From Symmachiella macrocystis (lineage in GTDB: Bacteria; Planctomycetota; Planctomycetia; Planctomycetales; Planctomycetaceae): a DNA stretch of 64,000 nt. Shown in pieces: positions 1-9,200 of this stretch. The position numbers and the translations under genes are program-made. The stretch lies in assembly GCF_007860075.1 (NCBI RefSeq), contig NZ_SJPP01000001.1, positions 2,211,980 through 2,275,979 on the forward strand. The letters run 5' to 3'. The notes beneath the pieces are model-generated. The model was given only the letters and a program-made list of their open reading frames with translations. It had not been told where the DNA came from and ran no database searches. The stretch's first letter is position 1; the number at the start of each line of letters is the position of its first letter.

Positions 1-765
1 ACCGGGTTGCCGCGCTATCGCAAGGCAGCGGTGAAGGGTTTGGATTATCTCCTCCGAGAACAACGACCGACCGGCGGGTGGCGGGGCAAGGATGTCGATG
101 CCATCACCTTCAACGACGACGTGATGGTGGGAGTGATGAGGTTGCTCCTAAAAATCCGCAACGGTAGCCCGGACTTCGCATGGTTAGACCCCCAATTGCG
201 CGCCCGGTTGGACCGCTCCCTGGAACAGGCCATCGACGCCACGTTGAAATGCCAGATTGAAGTGAATGGCCGTAAAACTGCCTGGTGTCAACAGCACGAC
301 CATGTCACATTCGCGCCCGTCCGCGCAAGAACCTACGAACTCCCATCGATCACACCCCAAGAAAGCACAGGCGTGGTCCGGTTCTTGATGGAACTGCCCC
401 ACCCGTCCCCGGAAGTGATCGAAGCTGTCGAGAGTGCGATGGCTTGGTTTGAAGCATCCAAAATCGAAGGGCTACGAATCAAGACCATTCCGATCACGCC
501 GGTCCGATTCGAAAACTTTACCGCCAAGATCGATCGGATCGAAGTCCAGGACCCACAAGCGCCGCCGATTTGGACCCGCTACTATGAAATCGAAACCAAC
601 CGGCCCTTTTTCTGTAATCGCGACGGCATCAAAGTCTATCGCCTGGCCGACGTCAAACTCGAACGCCGCGTCGGCTATGGCTGGTACGGCAATTGGCCGG
701 TGCATTTGAAAACGGATCTTTACCCCGCCTGGAAAGCACGAATCTCCACACCAAAAAGCCCATAA
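1..765 (+). CDS. Pectate lyase, PL10 family (C-terminal part, 5' end outside window)
   Basis: The frame is open from the first base, so the true start lies upstream; 254 residues are visible. The stretch TAWCQQHD followed about ten residues later by RARTYELPS and then ESTGVVRFLM is the conserved core of PL10 (PelA-type) pectate lyases, which cleave polygalacturonate by beta-elimination at an active-site Arg and Asp, usually with calcium. The helical repeats before and after (KAAVKGLDYLL, IEAVESAMAWFE) fit the alpha-toroid fold of this family. The C-terminal part (RYYEIETNRPFFCNRDGIKVY) is also typical. The protein is probably exported for pectin degradation, but its signal peptide is not in the window. 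It converges on the DUF1593 gene, with 26 bases between the two stop codons. Confidence 0.85.
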   Translation, partial: TGLPRYRKAAVKGLDYLLREQRPTGGWRGKDVDAITFNDDVMVGVMRLLLKIRNGSPDFAWLDPQLRARLDRSLEQAIDATLKCQIEVNGRKTAWCQQHDHVTFAPVRARTYELPSITPQESTGVVRFLMELPHPSPEVIEAVESAMAWFEASKIEGLRIKTIPITPVRFENFTAKIDRIEVQDPQAPPIWTRYYEIETNRPFFCNRDGIKVYRLADVKLERRVGYGWYGNWPVHLKTDLYPAWKARISTPKSP

Positions 766-791
766 GGGCGCAAAATCTCGCCGATGTCGCC

Positions 792-2132
792 TCATTCTGG
801 TCCGCAGGTCACAATCACGCGTCGATGCTTCTTCAAGGGTGGACTGCCGTTGTCGCTCACCGTGCAAACCAGGTGCATGGTTTGCCCCGCTTGGGCATCG
901 TCGGGTACACGAAACGTTGCTCGTTGCGCCTCGGCATTTTCAATCGTCAGCGCCGCCGGATACGTGCCCGCTTCCTGATACGGCCACCACTGGTACTGCA
1001 GCGTGTCCCCGTCGGGGTCGCTAGCTTCCGCCTCGAGCATGATGTTCGCTCCCGGTGAAGCTGTGATATCCTGCTCGTGTCGGAGTGTGACGACCGGATG
1101 ATGATTCGCTTGTTCGTAGTCTTTCACACACCAATCGGCCCGTGCAGCCCAGTCGTTTTGAAATTCGATGGCCCAACGACTGATCGAATGCGGTCCCGGT
1201 TGCTTGCCATCCACCGACCTCCACAGATGCGGCTTGGCTTGATAGAAGCGGCCGCCCCAACCGCCATACGTGGGATGCTCATCACTACGCAGACCGGTGT
1301 TGATCACATGCAAAAATGCAGGGGAATCTCCTTCGGAGCGAAAGCGGAGTTCCTTGTGTTCGTACAGATCTAACAACGGGCCATGTTTTTTTAAAAGGTT
1401 TTCCCGCATCCAAACGCGGCCGAAATATTTTTTCTCGTCCGGCGGCAGAAGTTTGCCCCAGCCATAGGCGATGGCGCCGAAGGAAGGATAATTGCTGAGC
1501 AAGACTTCCACGTTCGGCCATGCTTTGCGGATGTACGTGTCATACGTGTTGTCCTGATGCGTGATCAAGTAGATTTTGGCCTTGGCTGAAACCTCTTCGA
1601 CGCGGTTGGGATATTTTTCTTCAATGGTCTTCAGCGCACGGGCAATTGTATTAACGCCTCCCCAGGCCTGCAGCCATACGGGCGAGGGGTCCTTTTCCAA
1701 CAGCACTTCGACAATACGATTCGATCCCGGGGTGGCTTCGCGCATATCCCCTTCGAGTTCGATATTGCCCACAAACACTTGGCTCCGTAGCTCGTCAGCC
1801 GTGGGATACCCCGGAGCGTGTTGTTTGAGCAGTGGGTAAACCGCTTCATAAGCGGCGAGTTGCTCGTCCAACCAGGAGATTTCATTCCACTTGTGGCCGG
1901 GTTGCTGTGTATTGCCTTTCCAGTGGTGTTTCGAACTGGAATGAATGAGTCCGCGGATATCCCAATCATTGGCGTACAACAAGAAGCGGTTCATCGAACA
2001 GCGATCGTCCACTTCGCCATCGGTCGTCACAATCACCCGCGGACGCTCGATGGCCTCCGCTGCTGAGGCAGCCGCCGTGACCGCCAGGAAAACTAGGGTG
2101 GCCGCAAGACCCATCGCTCCACATTTGTTCAT
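792..2132 (-). CDS. DUF1593 / Sde182-type nucleoside hydrolase-like secreted protein
   Basis: A 446-residue protein. The start is placed at the Met that opens a clear signal peptide (MNKCGAMGLAATLVFLAV, cleavage near ASA-AEA), with AAAGG about 10 bases upstream; a longer frame to 2180 adds only non-signal residues. The first mature segment, RPRVIVTTDGEVDDRCSMNRFLLY, matches the DUF1593 fold, a relative of nucleoside hydrolases in which the Asp-rich loop sits where those enzymes bind calcium. The C-terminal 90 residues form a beta-rich domain (ASDPDGDTLQYQWW, then HLVCTVSDNGSPPL) resembling the Ig-like C-terminal domain of the cellulose-binding protein Sde182. Substrate is unknown; a role in carbohydrate processing is likely from the family and from the pectate lyase next door. 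Confidence 0.8.
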   Translation of the reverse strand: MNKCGAMGLAATLVFLAVTAAASAAEAIERPRVIVTTDGEVDDRCSMNRFLLYANDWDIRGLIHSSSKHHWKGNTQQPGHKWNEISWLDEQLAAYEAVYPLLKQHAPGYPTADELRSQVFVGNIELEGDMREATPGSNRIVEVLLEKDPSPVWLQAWGGVNTIARALKTIEEKYPNRVEEVSAKAKIYLITHQDNTYDTYIRKAWPNVEVLLSNYPSFGAIAYGWGKLLPPDEKKYFGRVWMRENLLKKHGPLLDLYEHKELRFRSEGDSPAFLHVINTGLRSDEHPTYGGWGGRFYQAKPHLWRSVDGKQPGPHSISRWAIEFQNDWAARADWCVKDYEQANHHPVVTLRHEQDITASPGANIMLEAEASDPDGDTLQYQWWPYQEAGTYPAALTIENAEAQRATFRVPDDAQAGQTMHLVCTVSDNGSPPLKKHRRVIVTCGPE

Positions 2133-2396
2133 CTCTGTAACCTTTAAGAGTAACTGAGCAGGAAAGTCCAAAATAACCACAGCAGTTGCTGCTTGTGATC
2201 CATCGGTGTTTGATCAATAATTTAGATGGTATTATCGAGGATTGCGACCTGAGCCGCTAGATCCGTAGATCACATTTCTGAGCGAGATTTGTTTCCCTCG
2301 ATGGCAACGTCCCCTCATCGTCGCCCCAGTGGCAAAAACACATCGTGCCAATCACTCACACAGATCGGGACTTCAAGTTCCAAATAAGGGAAGATC

Positions 2397-3170
2397 ATGC
2401 AAGACAATCCCGTGAAACGAAAATTAGCTTCCGGCGACTTTTCACTCGGCACGTTTGTTTTTGAATTCAATACGACCGGAGTCGCCCGCATCGCTGCTGA
2501 AGCCGGGGCGGAATTTATTGTCTTCGATATGGAGCATACCGGCTGGAGTGTCGAGTCGATCCGTATGTTGATGGCGACCACGCCCGACGGAACAGTCCCG
2601 ATCGTCCGCGTACCAGTCACGGAATATCACTTCATCGCGCGGATCTTTGATATGGGCGCGATGGGGGTCATGGTGCCGATGGTGGAAACGGCCGAACAGG
2701 CGGAATTGATTGTCCGCAGCGCGAAGTATCCCCCCGCCGGCCGCCGCGGAGCTGCGTTTGGCGTTGCCCACGACGACTACCAAGGCGGTGATATCGTTGA
2801 AAAAATGAACAGCGCCAATTCTCAACAGCATCTGATTGCCCAAATCGAAACAGCAACGGGCGTTGAGAACGTCGATGCGATCGCAGCTGTGCCGGGCATC
2901 GACGTATTGTGGATTGGTCATTTCGACCTCTCGAATTCACTGGGAATTCCCGCGCAATTCGATCATCCCCAATTCAAATCCGCTGTGAGTCGCGTACTCG
3001 AAGCCGCCCACAAACATGGCAAGATCGGCGGCTTCATGGCGGATGGCGTGGATAATGCCAATGCGCTGATCAAACAAGGCTTTCAAATGATCGCGTTTGG
3101 CGGCGACCTCTGGATCTACCAGCAAGCGTTGGCCGACGGATTGAGTGCGGTTCGCGAACAAGCTCAATAG
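2397..3170 (+). CDS. HpcH/HpaI-type class II aldolase
   Basis: A 257-residue protein, the normal family length, with AAGGGA just before the ATG. These TIM-barrel enzymes split 2-keto-3-deoxy or 4-hydroxy-2-oxo acids into pyruvate and an aldehyde, using a divalent metal. Seen here are FDMEHTG (catalytic His region, residues about 44-50), KYPPAGRRGAAFG (phosphate/carboxylate loop), QIETATG with the metal-binding Glu, and WIGHFDLSNSLG with the metal-binding Asp. The natural substrate cannot be told from sequence; sugar-acid catabolism would fit the neighbouring glycan genes. It is divergent from the DUF1593 gene and is followed 89 bases later by a heme protein gene on the same strand. Confidence 0.9.
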   Translation: MQDNPVKRKLASGDFSLGTFVFEFNTTGVARIAAEAGAEFIVFDMEHTGWSVESIRMLMATTPDGTVPIVRVPVTEYHFIARIFDMGAMGVMVPMVETAEQAELIVRSAKYPPAGRRGAAFGVAHDDYQGGDIVEKMNSANSQQHLIAQIETATGVENVDAIAAVPGIDVLWIGHFDLSNSLGIPAQFDHPQFKSAVSRVLEAAHKHGKIGGFMADGVDNANALIKQGFQMIAFGGDLWIYQQALADGLSAVREQAQ

Positions 3171-3259
3171 CTGCATGCGACTCCAAGGGAGCCTCAGTGA
3201 TTCGCGACGACAGAACAACGACAATTCAGACCAGAATGAGACATCTTCGAGGTGAACGT

Positions 3260-6253
3260 ATGCTTGCAGTGAGGTTGATACTGCTGTTTTTAGTCGCGCT
3301 CACTCAACTGGCAGTTCCCCTTGTGGCTGCGCCGCCGATCATTCCGCGTCGCCAGGACAAACCCCCCGGGCCACCGCTCTCGCCGCAAGATGCAATCGCC
3401 AAGATGATGGTTCCAGACGGCTTCACGGTCGAGTTGGTGGCATCCGAGCCGGATATCGTCAATCCCGTGGCGATGACGTTCGATGAACGCGGCCGGATTT
3501 GGATCACCGAGAGCGTGGAATACCCCCGGTCCTCCCCCGGCAAGGGCCGCGACCGCATCAAAGTCTTAGAGGATACCAACGGTGACGGCCGCGTCGACAA
3601 AACGACGGTCTTTGCCGACGGGCTGAACATTCCCTCGGGCATTGCTGTAGGATACGGCGGTGTCTGGGTGGCAAATGCGCCCGATATTCTGTTTCTCCGC
3701 GATACCGACGGCGACTTAAAAGCCGATACGACAGAGGTCGTCGTCACCGGCTTCGGTCGCGACGATACGCACGAATTGCCCAACTCTCTCACCTGGGGAC
3801 CCGACGGTTATTTGTACGGCCTCAATGGCGTCTTCAATCACAGTCATGTGCGGCAAAACGGTAAGGAATTCGACTTCACCTGTGCGCTGTTCCGCATCAA
3901 TCCACGGACGCGCGAATTCGAACTGTTCTGCGAAGGGACCAGCAACCCCTGGGGCGTCACCTGGGATGAGGAAGGCAGCGCGTTCATCAGCGCGTGTGTG
4001 ATCGACCACCTGTGGCATCTGACCGAGACCGGTTACTACCATCGCCAAGGTGGCCCCTATCCGCCCTTCACTTGGAAACTGCAATCGATTGTCGAACACA
4101 AGCATCAAAAAGCGGCCTACTGCGGCATTCACTATTTCGACAGCGACGCCTATCCCCCGGAGTACCGCAACCGTTTGTACATGGGCAATATCCATGGCGG
4201 CTGTCTCAATGTGGATGTGTTGGAGCGGAAGGGTTCGACCTATTTCGCGTCGCCGCGCCCCGATTTCCTCACAGCTAACGATGTCTGGTTCATGCCGGTG
4301 GCACAAAAAACCGGGCCCGACGGCTGCCTGTACGTTCTCGACTGGTACGATCGCTACCATTGCTATCAGGACGCGCGCCGCGACGCGCCGGGCGTCGATC
4401 GCCTGAAAGGCAGGCTGTATCGCATTCGTTACAACAACACCCCGCGTGCCGAGTCGTTTGACATGGCAAGCGAATCGGGGGATGAGTTGATCGAGCGGTT
4501 AAGCGGACCGAACGATTATTTTCGCGGCGTGGCGCAACGACTACTCGCTGAACGAAACGATGCCACCACCAACCGCAAGCTGCAGGAGCTTTGCCGCAAC
4601 AACGACGCACCACGAAAAACCCGTTTGCACGCGTTGTGGGCATTGATTGGCACCGGGGCGTTGGAGGAACCATTCCACCGCCGGTTGTTGGATCACGACG
4701 ATGCCATCTTCCGCGCATGGGGCGTGCGCGCCGCTGGAAACTTTGGCGAAGTGTCCGACGATATCGACCAACGGATCGCAGTGCTGGCCAGCGACGACTC
4801 ACCCGATGTTCAACTGCAAGTGGCCATCGCCGCCCCGAAGATCGACGACCTCGACACGATGCCGGTACTGTTGGACGTGCTATCGCATTGCGACAACGAT
4901 CAACTGATTCCACACATCGTCTGGCAGAATCTACACCCCCGATTGGATGAGCAGCCGCAGCGGTTCATTGAGTTGCTGACGCAGCGAGATTTCCAGCAAG
5001 ATCGAAACATCATGGCCTTGTTGCCGCGGCTGTTGGATCGCCTGCTGGCCGTCGAACAAGGGGGCCCGGAATCAGCGGCGCAGATCTATAGCACCCTGAT
5101 CGCTCCCGACGACCAGCAAGCCGAACCTAACGATTCTCTGATTGTGCTGGCCAAGCGGATTCAAACCGGGGAATTGGCCGGCGACCGCTTATCGCGACTC
5201 CGCACAATTTTGGAACCTCGGGTGCAACCGTTACTCACGGATGACGCCATGCCGCCGCATGCTGATATCGTCGTTTTGGCTGCGTCCTGGGGTGACAAGG
5301 CATCGCTGGATATTTGCCGCCAACTTTTTGAATCAGGCGAACACCCCACGCCGGATCGAATCCGCGCGTTGGAGGTGCTTGCCTCGCAAAATGACAAGAC
5401 AATCCTGCCGACCGTGCAAGGAATATTGACCGATCCGGAACGGCATGCGCAACAATTTCGCGCAGCGATCATCACCACATTGGGACAAATGCAAGATCCC
5501 GGCGTGGCGGACGTGATTCTGGCAGCATATTCCGGCTTGGAACCAGATCTGCAACCCGATGCGATTGAACGACTCACCGATCGTGGTCACTGGAGCAAAA
5601 AACTACTGACCGCCATCGACGAAAAGAAAATTCCCGCCAGTGCGATCAACGTCAACCAAGTCCGCAAGCTGCTCACCAGCCACGATAAGGAATTGGTCAA
5701 ATCTGTGCGATCCGTTTGGGGCACAGTACGGACGAAACGCGATCCCAACCGTGAAAAGGTACTGGCTCAAATGCGCACCTTTCTTCGCAAAACCCCCGGC
5801 GATGCAACCGCCGGGCAGCAAGTGTTTCACAAATTGTGCGGCCAATGTCACACAATTCACGGCAAAGGGGCCGACCTTGGCCCCGATATCACCGTCAACG
5901 GTCGGGCCTCGTACGAGCAATTGCTCTCCAATGTGTTTGATCCCAGTTTGGTGATCGGCGCCGCCTACCAGGCTACGATCATCGCGACGACCAAAGGGCG
6001 TGTCGTGACGGGTCTCGTGGTGGAGGACAATGCGCAGCGAATCGTGCTCAAAGTGCAAGGCGGCAAACTGGAGACCATTCCCCGCGACCAGATCGACGAA
6101 CGCATCGTGAGCAAACTCTCGATGATGCCCGAAAATTTGGAGTCTCAACTCAAGCCGCAGGAAATGGCCGACCTGTTTGAATTCCTAACACGCGCCACCC
6201 CGCCCGGCGATCCCCAGCCCCGCCATATCCCGGGGACGCCGTCGCAGAAGTGA
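3260..6253 (+). CDS. PVC-type CxxCH heme protein with beta-propeller and HEAT repeats
   Basis: A 997-residue exported protein. The ATG at 3260 is preferred because GAGGTG lies 5 bases before it and a signal peptide begins there (MLAVRLILLFLVALTQLAV); a longer frame reaches 3197. Order of parts: signal (1-25), an NHL-like propeller 'membrane-bound dehydrogenase' domain (about 45-410, with FDERGRIWITE, the calcium-like DTNGDGRVD and DTDGDLKAD loops, and GPDGCLYVLDWYDRYHCYQD), alpha-helical HEAT-like repeats (about 430-840), and a C-terminal cytochrome c domain with CGQCH at residues 860-864. Such proteins are abundant in Planctomycetota and are thought to be periplasmic or membrane-associated redox enzymes, perhaps acting on sugars. 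The substrate is unknown. Confidence 0.88.
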   Translation: MLAVRLILLFLVALTQLAVPLVAAPPIIPRRQDKPPGPPLSPQDAIAKMMVPDGFTVELVASEPDIVNPVAMTFDERGRIWITESVEYPRSSPGKGRDRIKVLEDTNGDGRVDKTTVFADGLNIPSGIAVGYGGVWVANAPDILFLRDTDGDLKADTTEVVVTGFGRDDTHELPNSLTWGPDGYLYGLNGVFNHSHVRQNGKEFDFTCALFRINPRTREFELFCEGTSNPWGVTWDEEGSAFISACVIDHLWHLTETGYYHRQGGPYPPFTWKLQSIVEHKHQKAAYCGIHYFDSDAYPPEYRNRLYMGNIHGGCLNVDVLERKGSTYFASPRPDFLTANDVWFMPVAQKTGPDGCLYVLDWYDRYHCYQDARRDAPGVDRLKGRLYRIRYNNTPRAESFDMASESGDELIERLSGPNDYFRGVAQRLLAERNDATTNRKLQELCRNNDAPRKTRLHALWALIGTGALEEPFHRRLLDHDDAIFRAWGVRAAGNFGEVSDDIDQRIAVLASDDSPDVQLQVAIAAPKIDDLDTMPVLLDVLSHCDNDQLIPHIVWQNLHPRLDEQPQRFIELLTQRDFQQDRNIMALLPRLLDRLLAVEQGGPESAAQIYSTLIAPDDQQAEPNDSLIVLAKRIQTGELAGDRLSRLRTILEPRVQPLLTDDAMPPHADIVVLAASWGDKASLDICRQLFESGEHPTPDRIRALEVLASQNDKTILPTVQGILTDPERHAQQFRAAIITTLGQMQDPGVADVILAAYSGLEPDLQPDAIERLTDRGHWSKKLLTAIDEKKIPASAINVNQVRKLLTSHDKELVKSVRSVWGTVRTKRDPNREKVLAQMRTFLRKTPGDATAGQQVFHKLCGQCHTIHGKGADLGPDITVNGRASYEQLLSNVFDPSLVIGAAYQATIIATTKGRVVTGLVVEDNAQRIVLKVQGGKLETIPRDQIDERIVSKLSMMPENLESQLKPQEMADLFEFLTRATPPGDPQPRHIPGTPSQK

Positions 6254-6281
6254 ACGCCCTCGGCACCGCGCCGGAGGGCGT
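6254..6281. terminator. GC-rich hairpin between convergent genes
   Basis: The arms ACGCCCTCGG (6254-6263) and CCGGAGGGCGT (6271-6281) pair with one bulged G around a 7-base loop, in the 42-base gap between the stops of two converging genes. There is no T-run, so a terminator role is inferred from position only. Confidence 0.4.
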
Positions 6282-6295
6282 GGACACCGACGCCG

Positions 6296-9200
6296 TTAGG
6301 GGACAAAGACAATGTTGCCGATGTCGGTGACATTGCCGGTCGGTATGCCATTGGACGCAGCGAAACTGGCCTTGTCGGCAAAACCATCCACGATGATCGA
6401 TCCCCCCAGCGCTTGGAATAGCGATACCGTACCACTTCCCCCAGCAAGCACGTTGTTGGTGGCCTGCAAAGTCAGGCTGCCGCCCCCGAGCACAATGCGT
6501 TCCGCGAAGATCTCGCTGGACAGTAACGATGAAATCGTCGATCCGTCCACTGTCGCCGTCGTGGAGTCCTTTGCATAAATTCCAATCGAAGAAATCCCGA
6601 TGGTCGTGATGGTGCTTGCGTTGCCGACGTTCAATACGGAGGAATCTACAATCTCGATGCCTGTTGCTGACAAACCAATGGTCGATATTAAACTTCCGTT
6701 GTCAACGAAAGGCGTCGAATCATCCTTGCTATAAATACCGTGGGCGCGGAGTCCGCTGGTGGTGACACGACTGCCATTGTCCACCATCACCCAGGCGCTG
6801 TCCTGGGTAAAGATGCCCACTGCGTCGGTGGCGGTGGTCGTAATGATACTGCCATTGTCAATCGTCAACGTCGACAAGCCACCCGCCCCGATGCCGTTGG
6901 CGAACGCACCGTGCGTTGTCACGCTGCTCAATGCGTCGATCGTCCCCGCAGCTGTCCCGTTCAAATAGACACCCAATGCCAAGTCGGCATGTGTCGTAAT
7001 ACTGCTCAGATTGTCGACGAGCAGCGTCGAGCCATCCGCTGCCGAAATACCATGTGCGGAGATTCCGTTGGTGGTAATGCTACTGCTGTTGTCGACCGTC
7101 ACCCAGGCGGTGTTGTAGGCGAAGATGCCATGTGAATCCAAGCCGTTGGTGGTAATGCTGCTGCCGTTGTCGACCGTCAGCGTCGACCCGCCTCCTATGA
7201 TGGCGCCATAGGCACCTACGCCGGCGGTATTGATTGAACTAGCATGGTCAACCGTGATCGTGGAGGCATCGAACGCATTGATGCCGAAGGCACCAACCCC
7301 CAGGGTATTGACGGCCCCCCCGTTGTCGACGAGTACCACCGAAGTATCAGTGGCAACGATACCGTGCGAACCCAACCCGTTTGTGGTGACTCGACTTCCA
7401 TTGTCGATTGTGACTTCGGACGTATCATCAGCCGTAACGCCAAAGGCAATCGCCCCGGTAGTGGTGATCCAACTGCCATTGTCAACTGTAGCGGCCGAGG
7501 CGTCCTCTAAAAAGACGCCAAAGGCACCGCCGCCAGAGGTATTCACGCGGCTTTCGTTGTCGACGATCAACGTCGAAACTTCAATCGCCTGGAGACCATG
7601 GGCGTCGATTCCCAAGGTCGTGATGATACTGTTGTTATCCACCGTGACCCACGAGGAATCCTCCGCAAAAATACCGACCGCTTCTAATCCCAATGTGTTA
7701 ATTTCACTGGTATGGTCAACAGTGACCGTTGTGTTGTCGATCGCACTGATACCAAATGCACCAATCCCGATCGTGTTGATGCGACTTCCGTTATCCACCG
7801 TCACCACCGAAGTGTCGACGGCAATAATGCCGTGCGAACCCAACCCAGCCGTGTTCACACGACTGCTGCGGTCTACTGTCAATTCCGAAGAGTTCTCAGC
7901 AACGACGCCGTAAGCGGCGGCTCCCAACGTGTTGATTTGGCTCGAGCGGTCGATGGTCGCGGTTGAGGAATCGTGCAAATAGACGCCGAACGCTCCCCCG
8001 CCGCCGGTCTCCACCCGACTGCTATTGTCGACTGTCAACGCCGAGGTGTCTGTCATGACAACACCATGAGCATCAATCCCGACGGTGGTGACCAAACTGC
8101 CGTTGTCAATTCTCGCCCAGGATGTGTCATCCCCAAAAATGCCGAGTCCCCGCAGTCCCACGGTCGTCACTTCACTACCGTTGTCAATCACCGCACTGGA
8201 CGAATCATCCAGGAAGATACCGAGCGAATCGACTCCCTTGGACTTGATACGACTATTATTGTCCACAAGGAGTGTGGAGGAACTCACCGCATGGATACCG
8301 TCAGCCAATCCAGCATTGGTGGTCACACGACTCCCGTTATCGATCTTGATCTCCGATGAATTGTCCGCATAGATACCGTGCGCGCTCAGTCCGCGGGTAA
8401 TGACACGGCTGTCATTGTCGACCGTCACCGAGGACGTATCTTCCGCGATAACGCCGTAGGCACTAACGCCTGTAGTGGTGACAATACTCATGTGATCAAT
8501 TTTGGCCGACGAGCCATCTTCCAAAAAGACCCCGTACGCTCCGAGACCGGCTGTGTTGATTTTGCTGTCATTATCAACGATCAACTCCGACGAGTCCGTC
8601 GCATAAACACCGTAGGCATCGAGACCCAATGTGTTGATTTCGCTACCGTTATCAACAGTTGCCTTTGAGGAATCCTCCAACCAGATGCCCAAAGCATCGG
8701 CTCCCACTGTGTTGATGCGACTTCCGTTGTCGACGGTCAGTCGCGAGGAACCTACCGCCTGGAGACCATCCGACAAGATTCCAGCGGTCGTAACGCGACT
8801 GCCGTTGTCGATGCGGACCGTTGAGAAGTTGTCCGCAAAAACCCCCTGTGAATCGACACCCGCGGTTTCGATTGTACTCCCATGGTTGACCACCACTTTG
8901 GAGGAATCCTCGGCCAGAATACCGTAGGCTTCGCCGCCCTTCGTAATGATTTCGCTACCGTTGTCGATGGTCACCTTGGAGGAGTCCGCTGCACGGACAC
9001 CGTGCGTAAAGCCACCGAAGGTGGTGATCCGACTGGCGTTGTCGACTGTTGCCGTCGAAGATCCCACCGTTTCGATGCCGTGCGCAAACACTCCGAGAGT
9101 CGAGATCCGACTTGCTCCATCGACGGACACCCGGGAGGAGTCTTCGGCATAGATACCGTGGGCATCAAGTCCCGCGGTGGACACCGTGCTGCCACCGTCG

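Noticed and set aside
7230-7913. Long plus-strand frames opposite the repeat array
   Set aside because: They arise from the 78-bp period of the gene on the other strand, which keeps alternate frames open; they have no start signals or family features.
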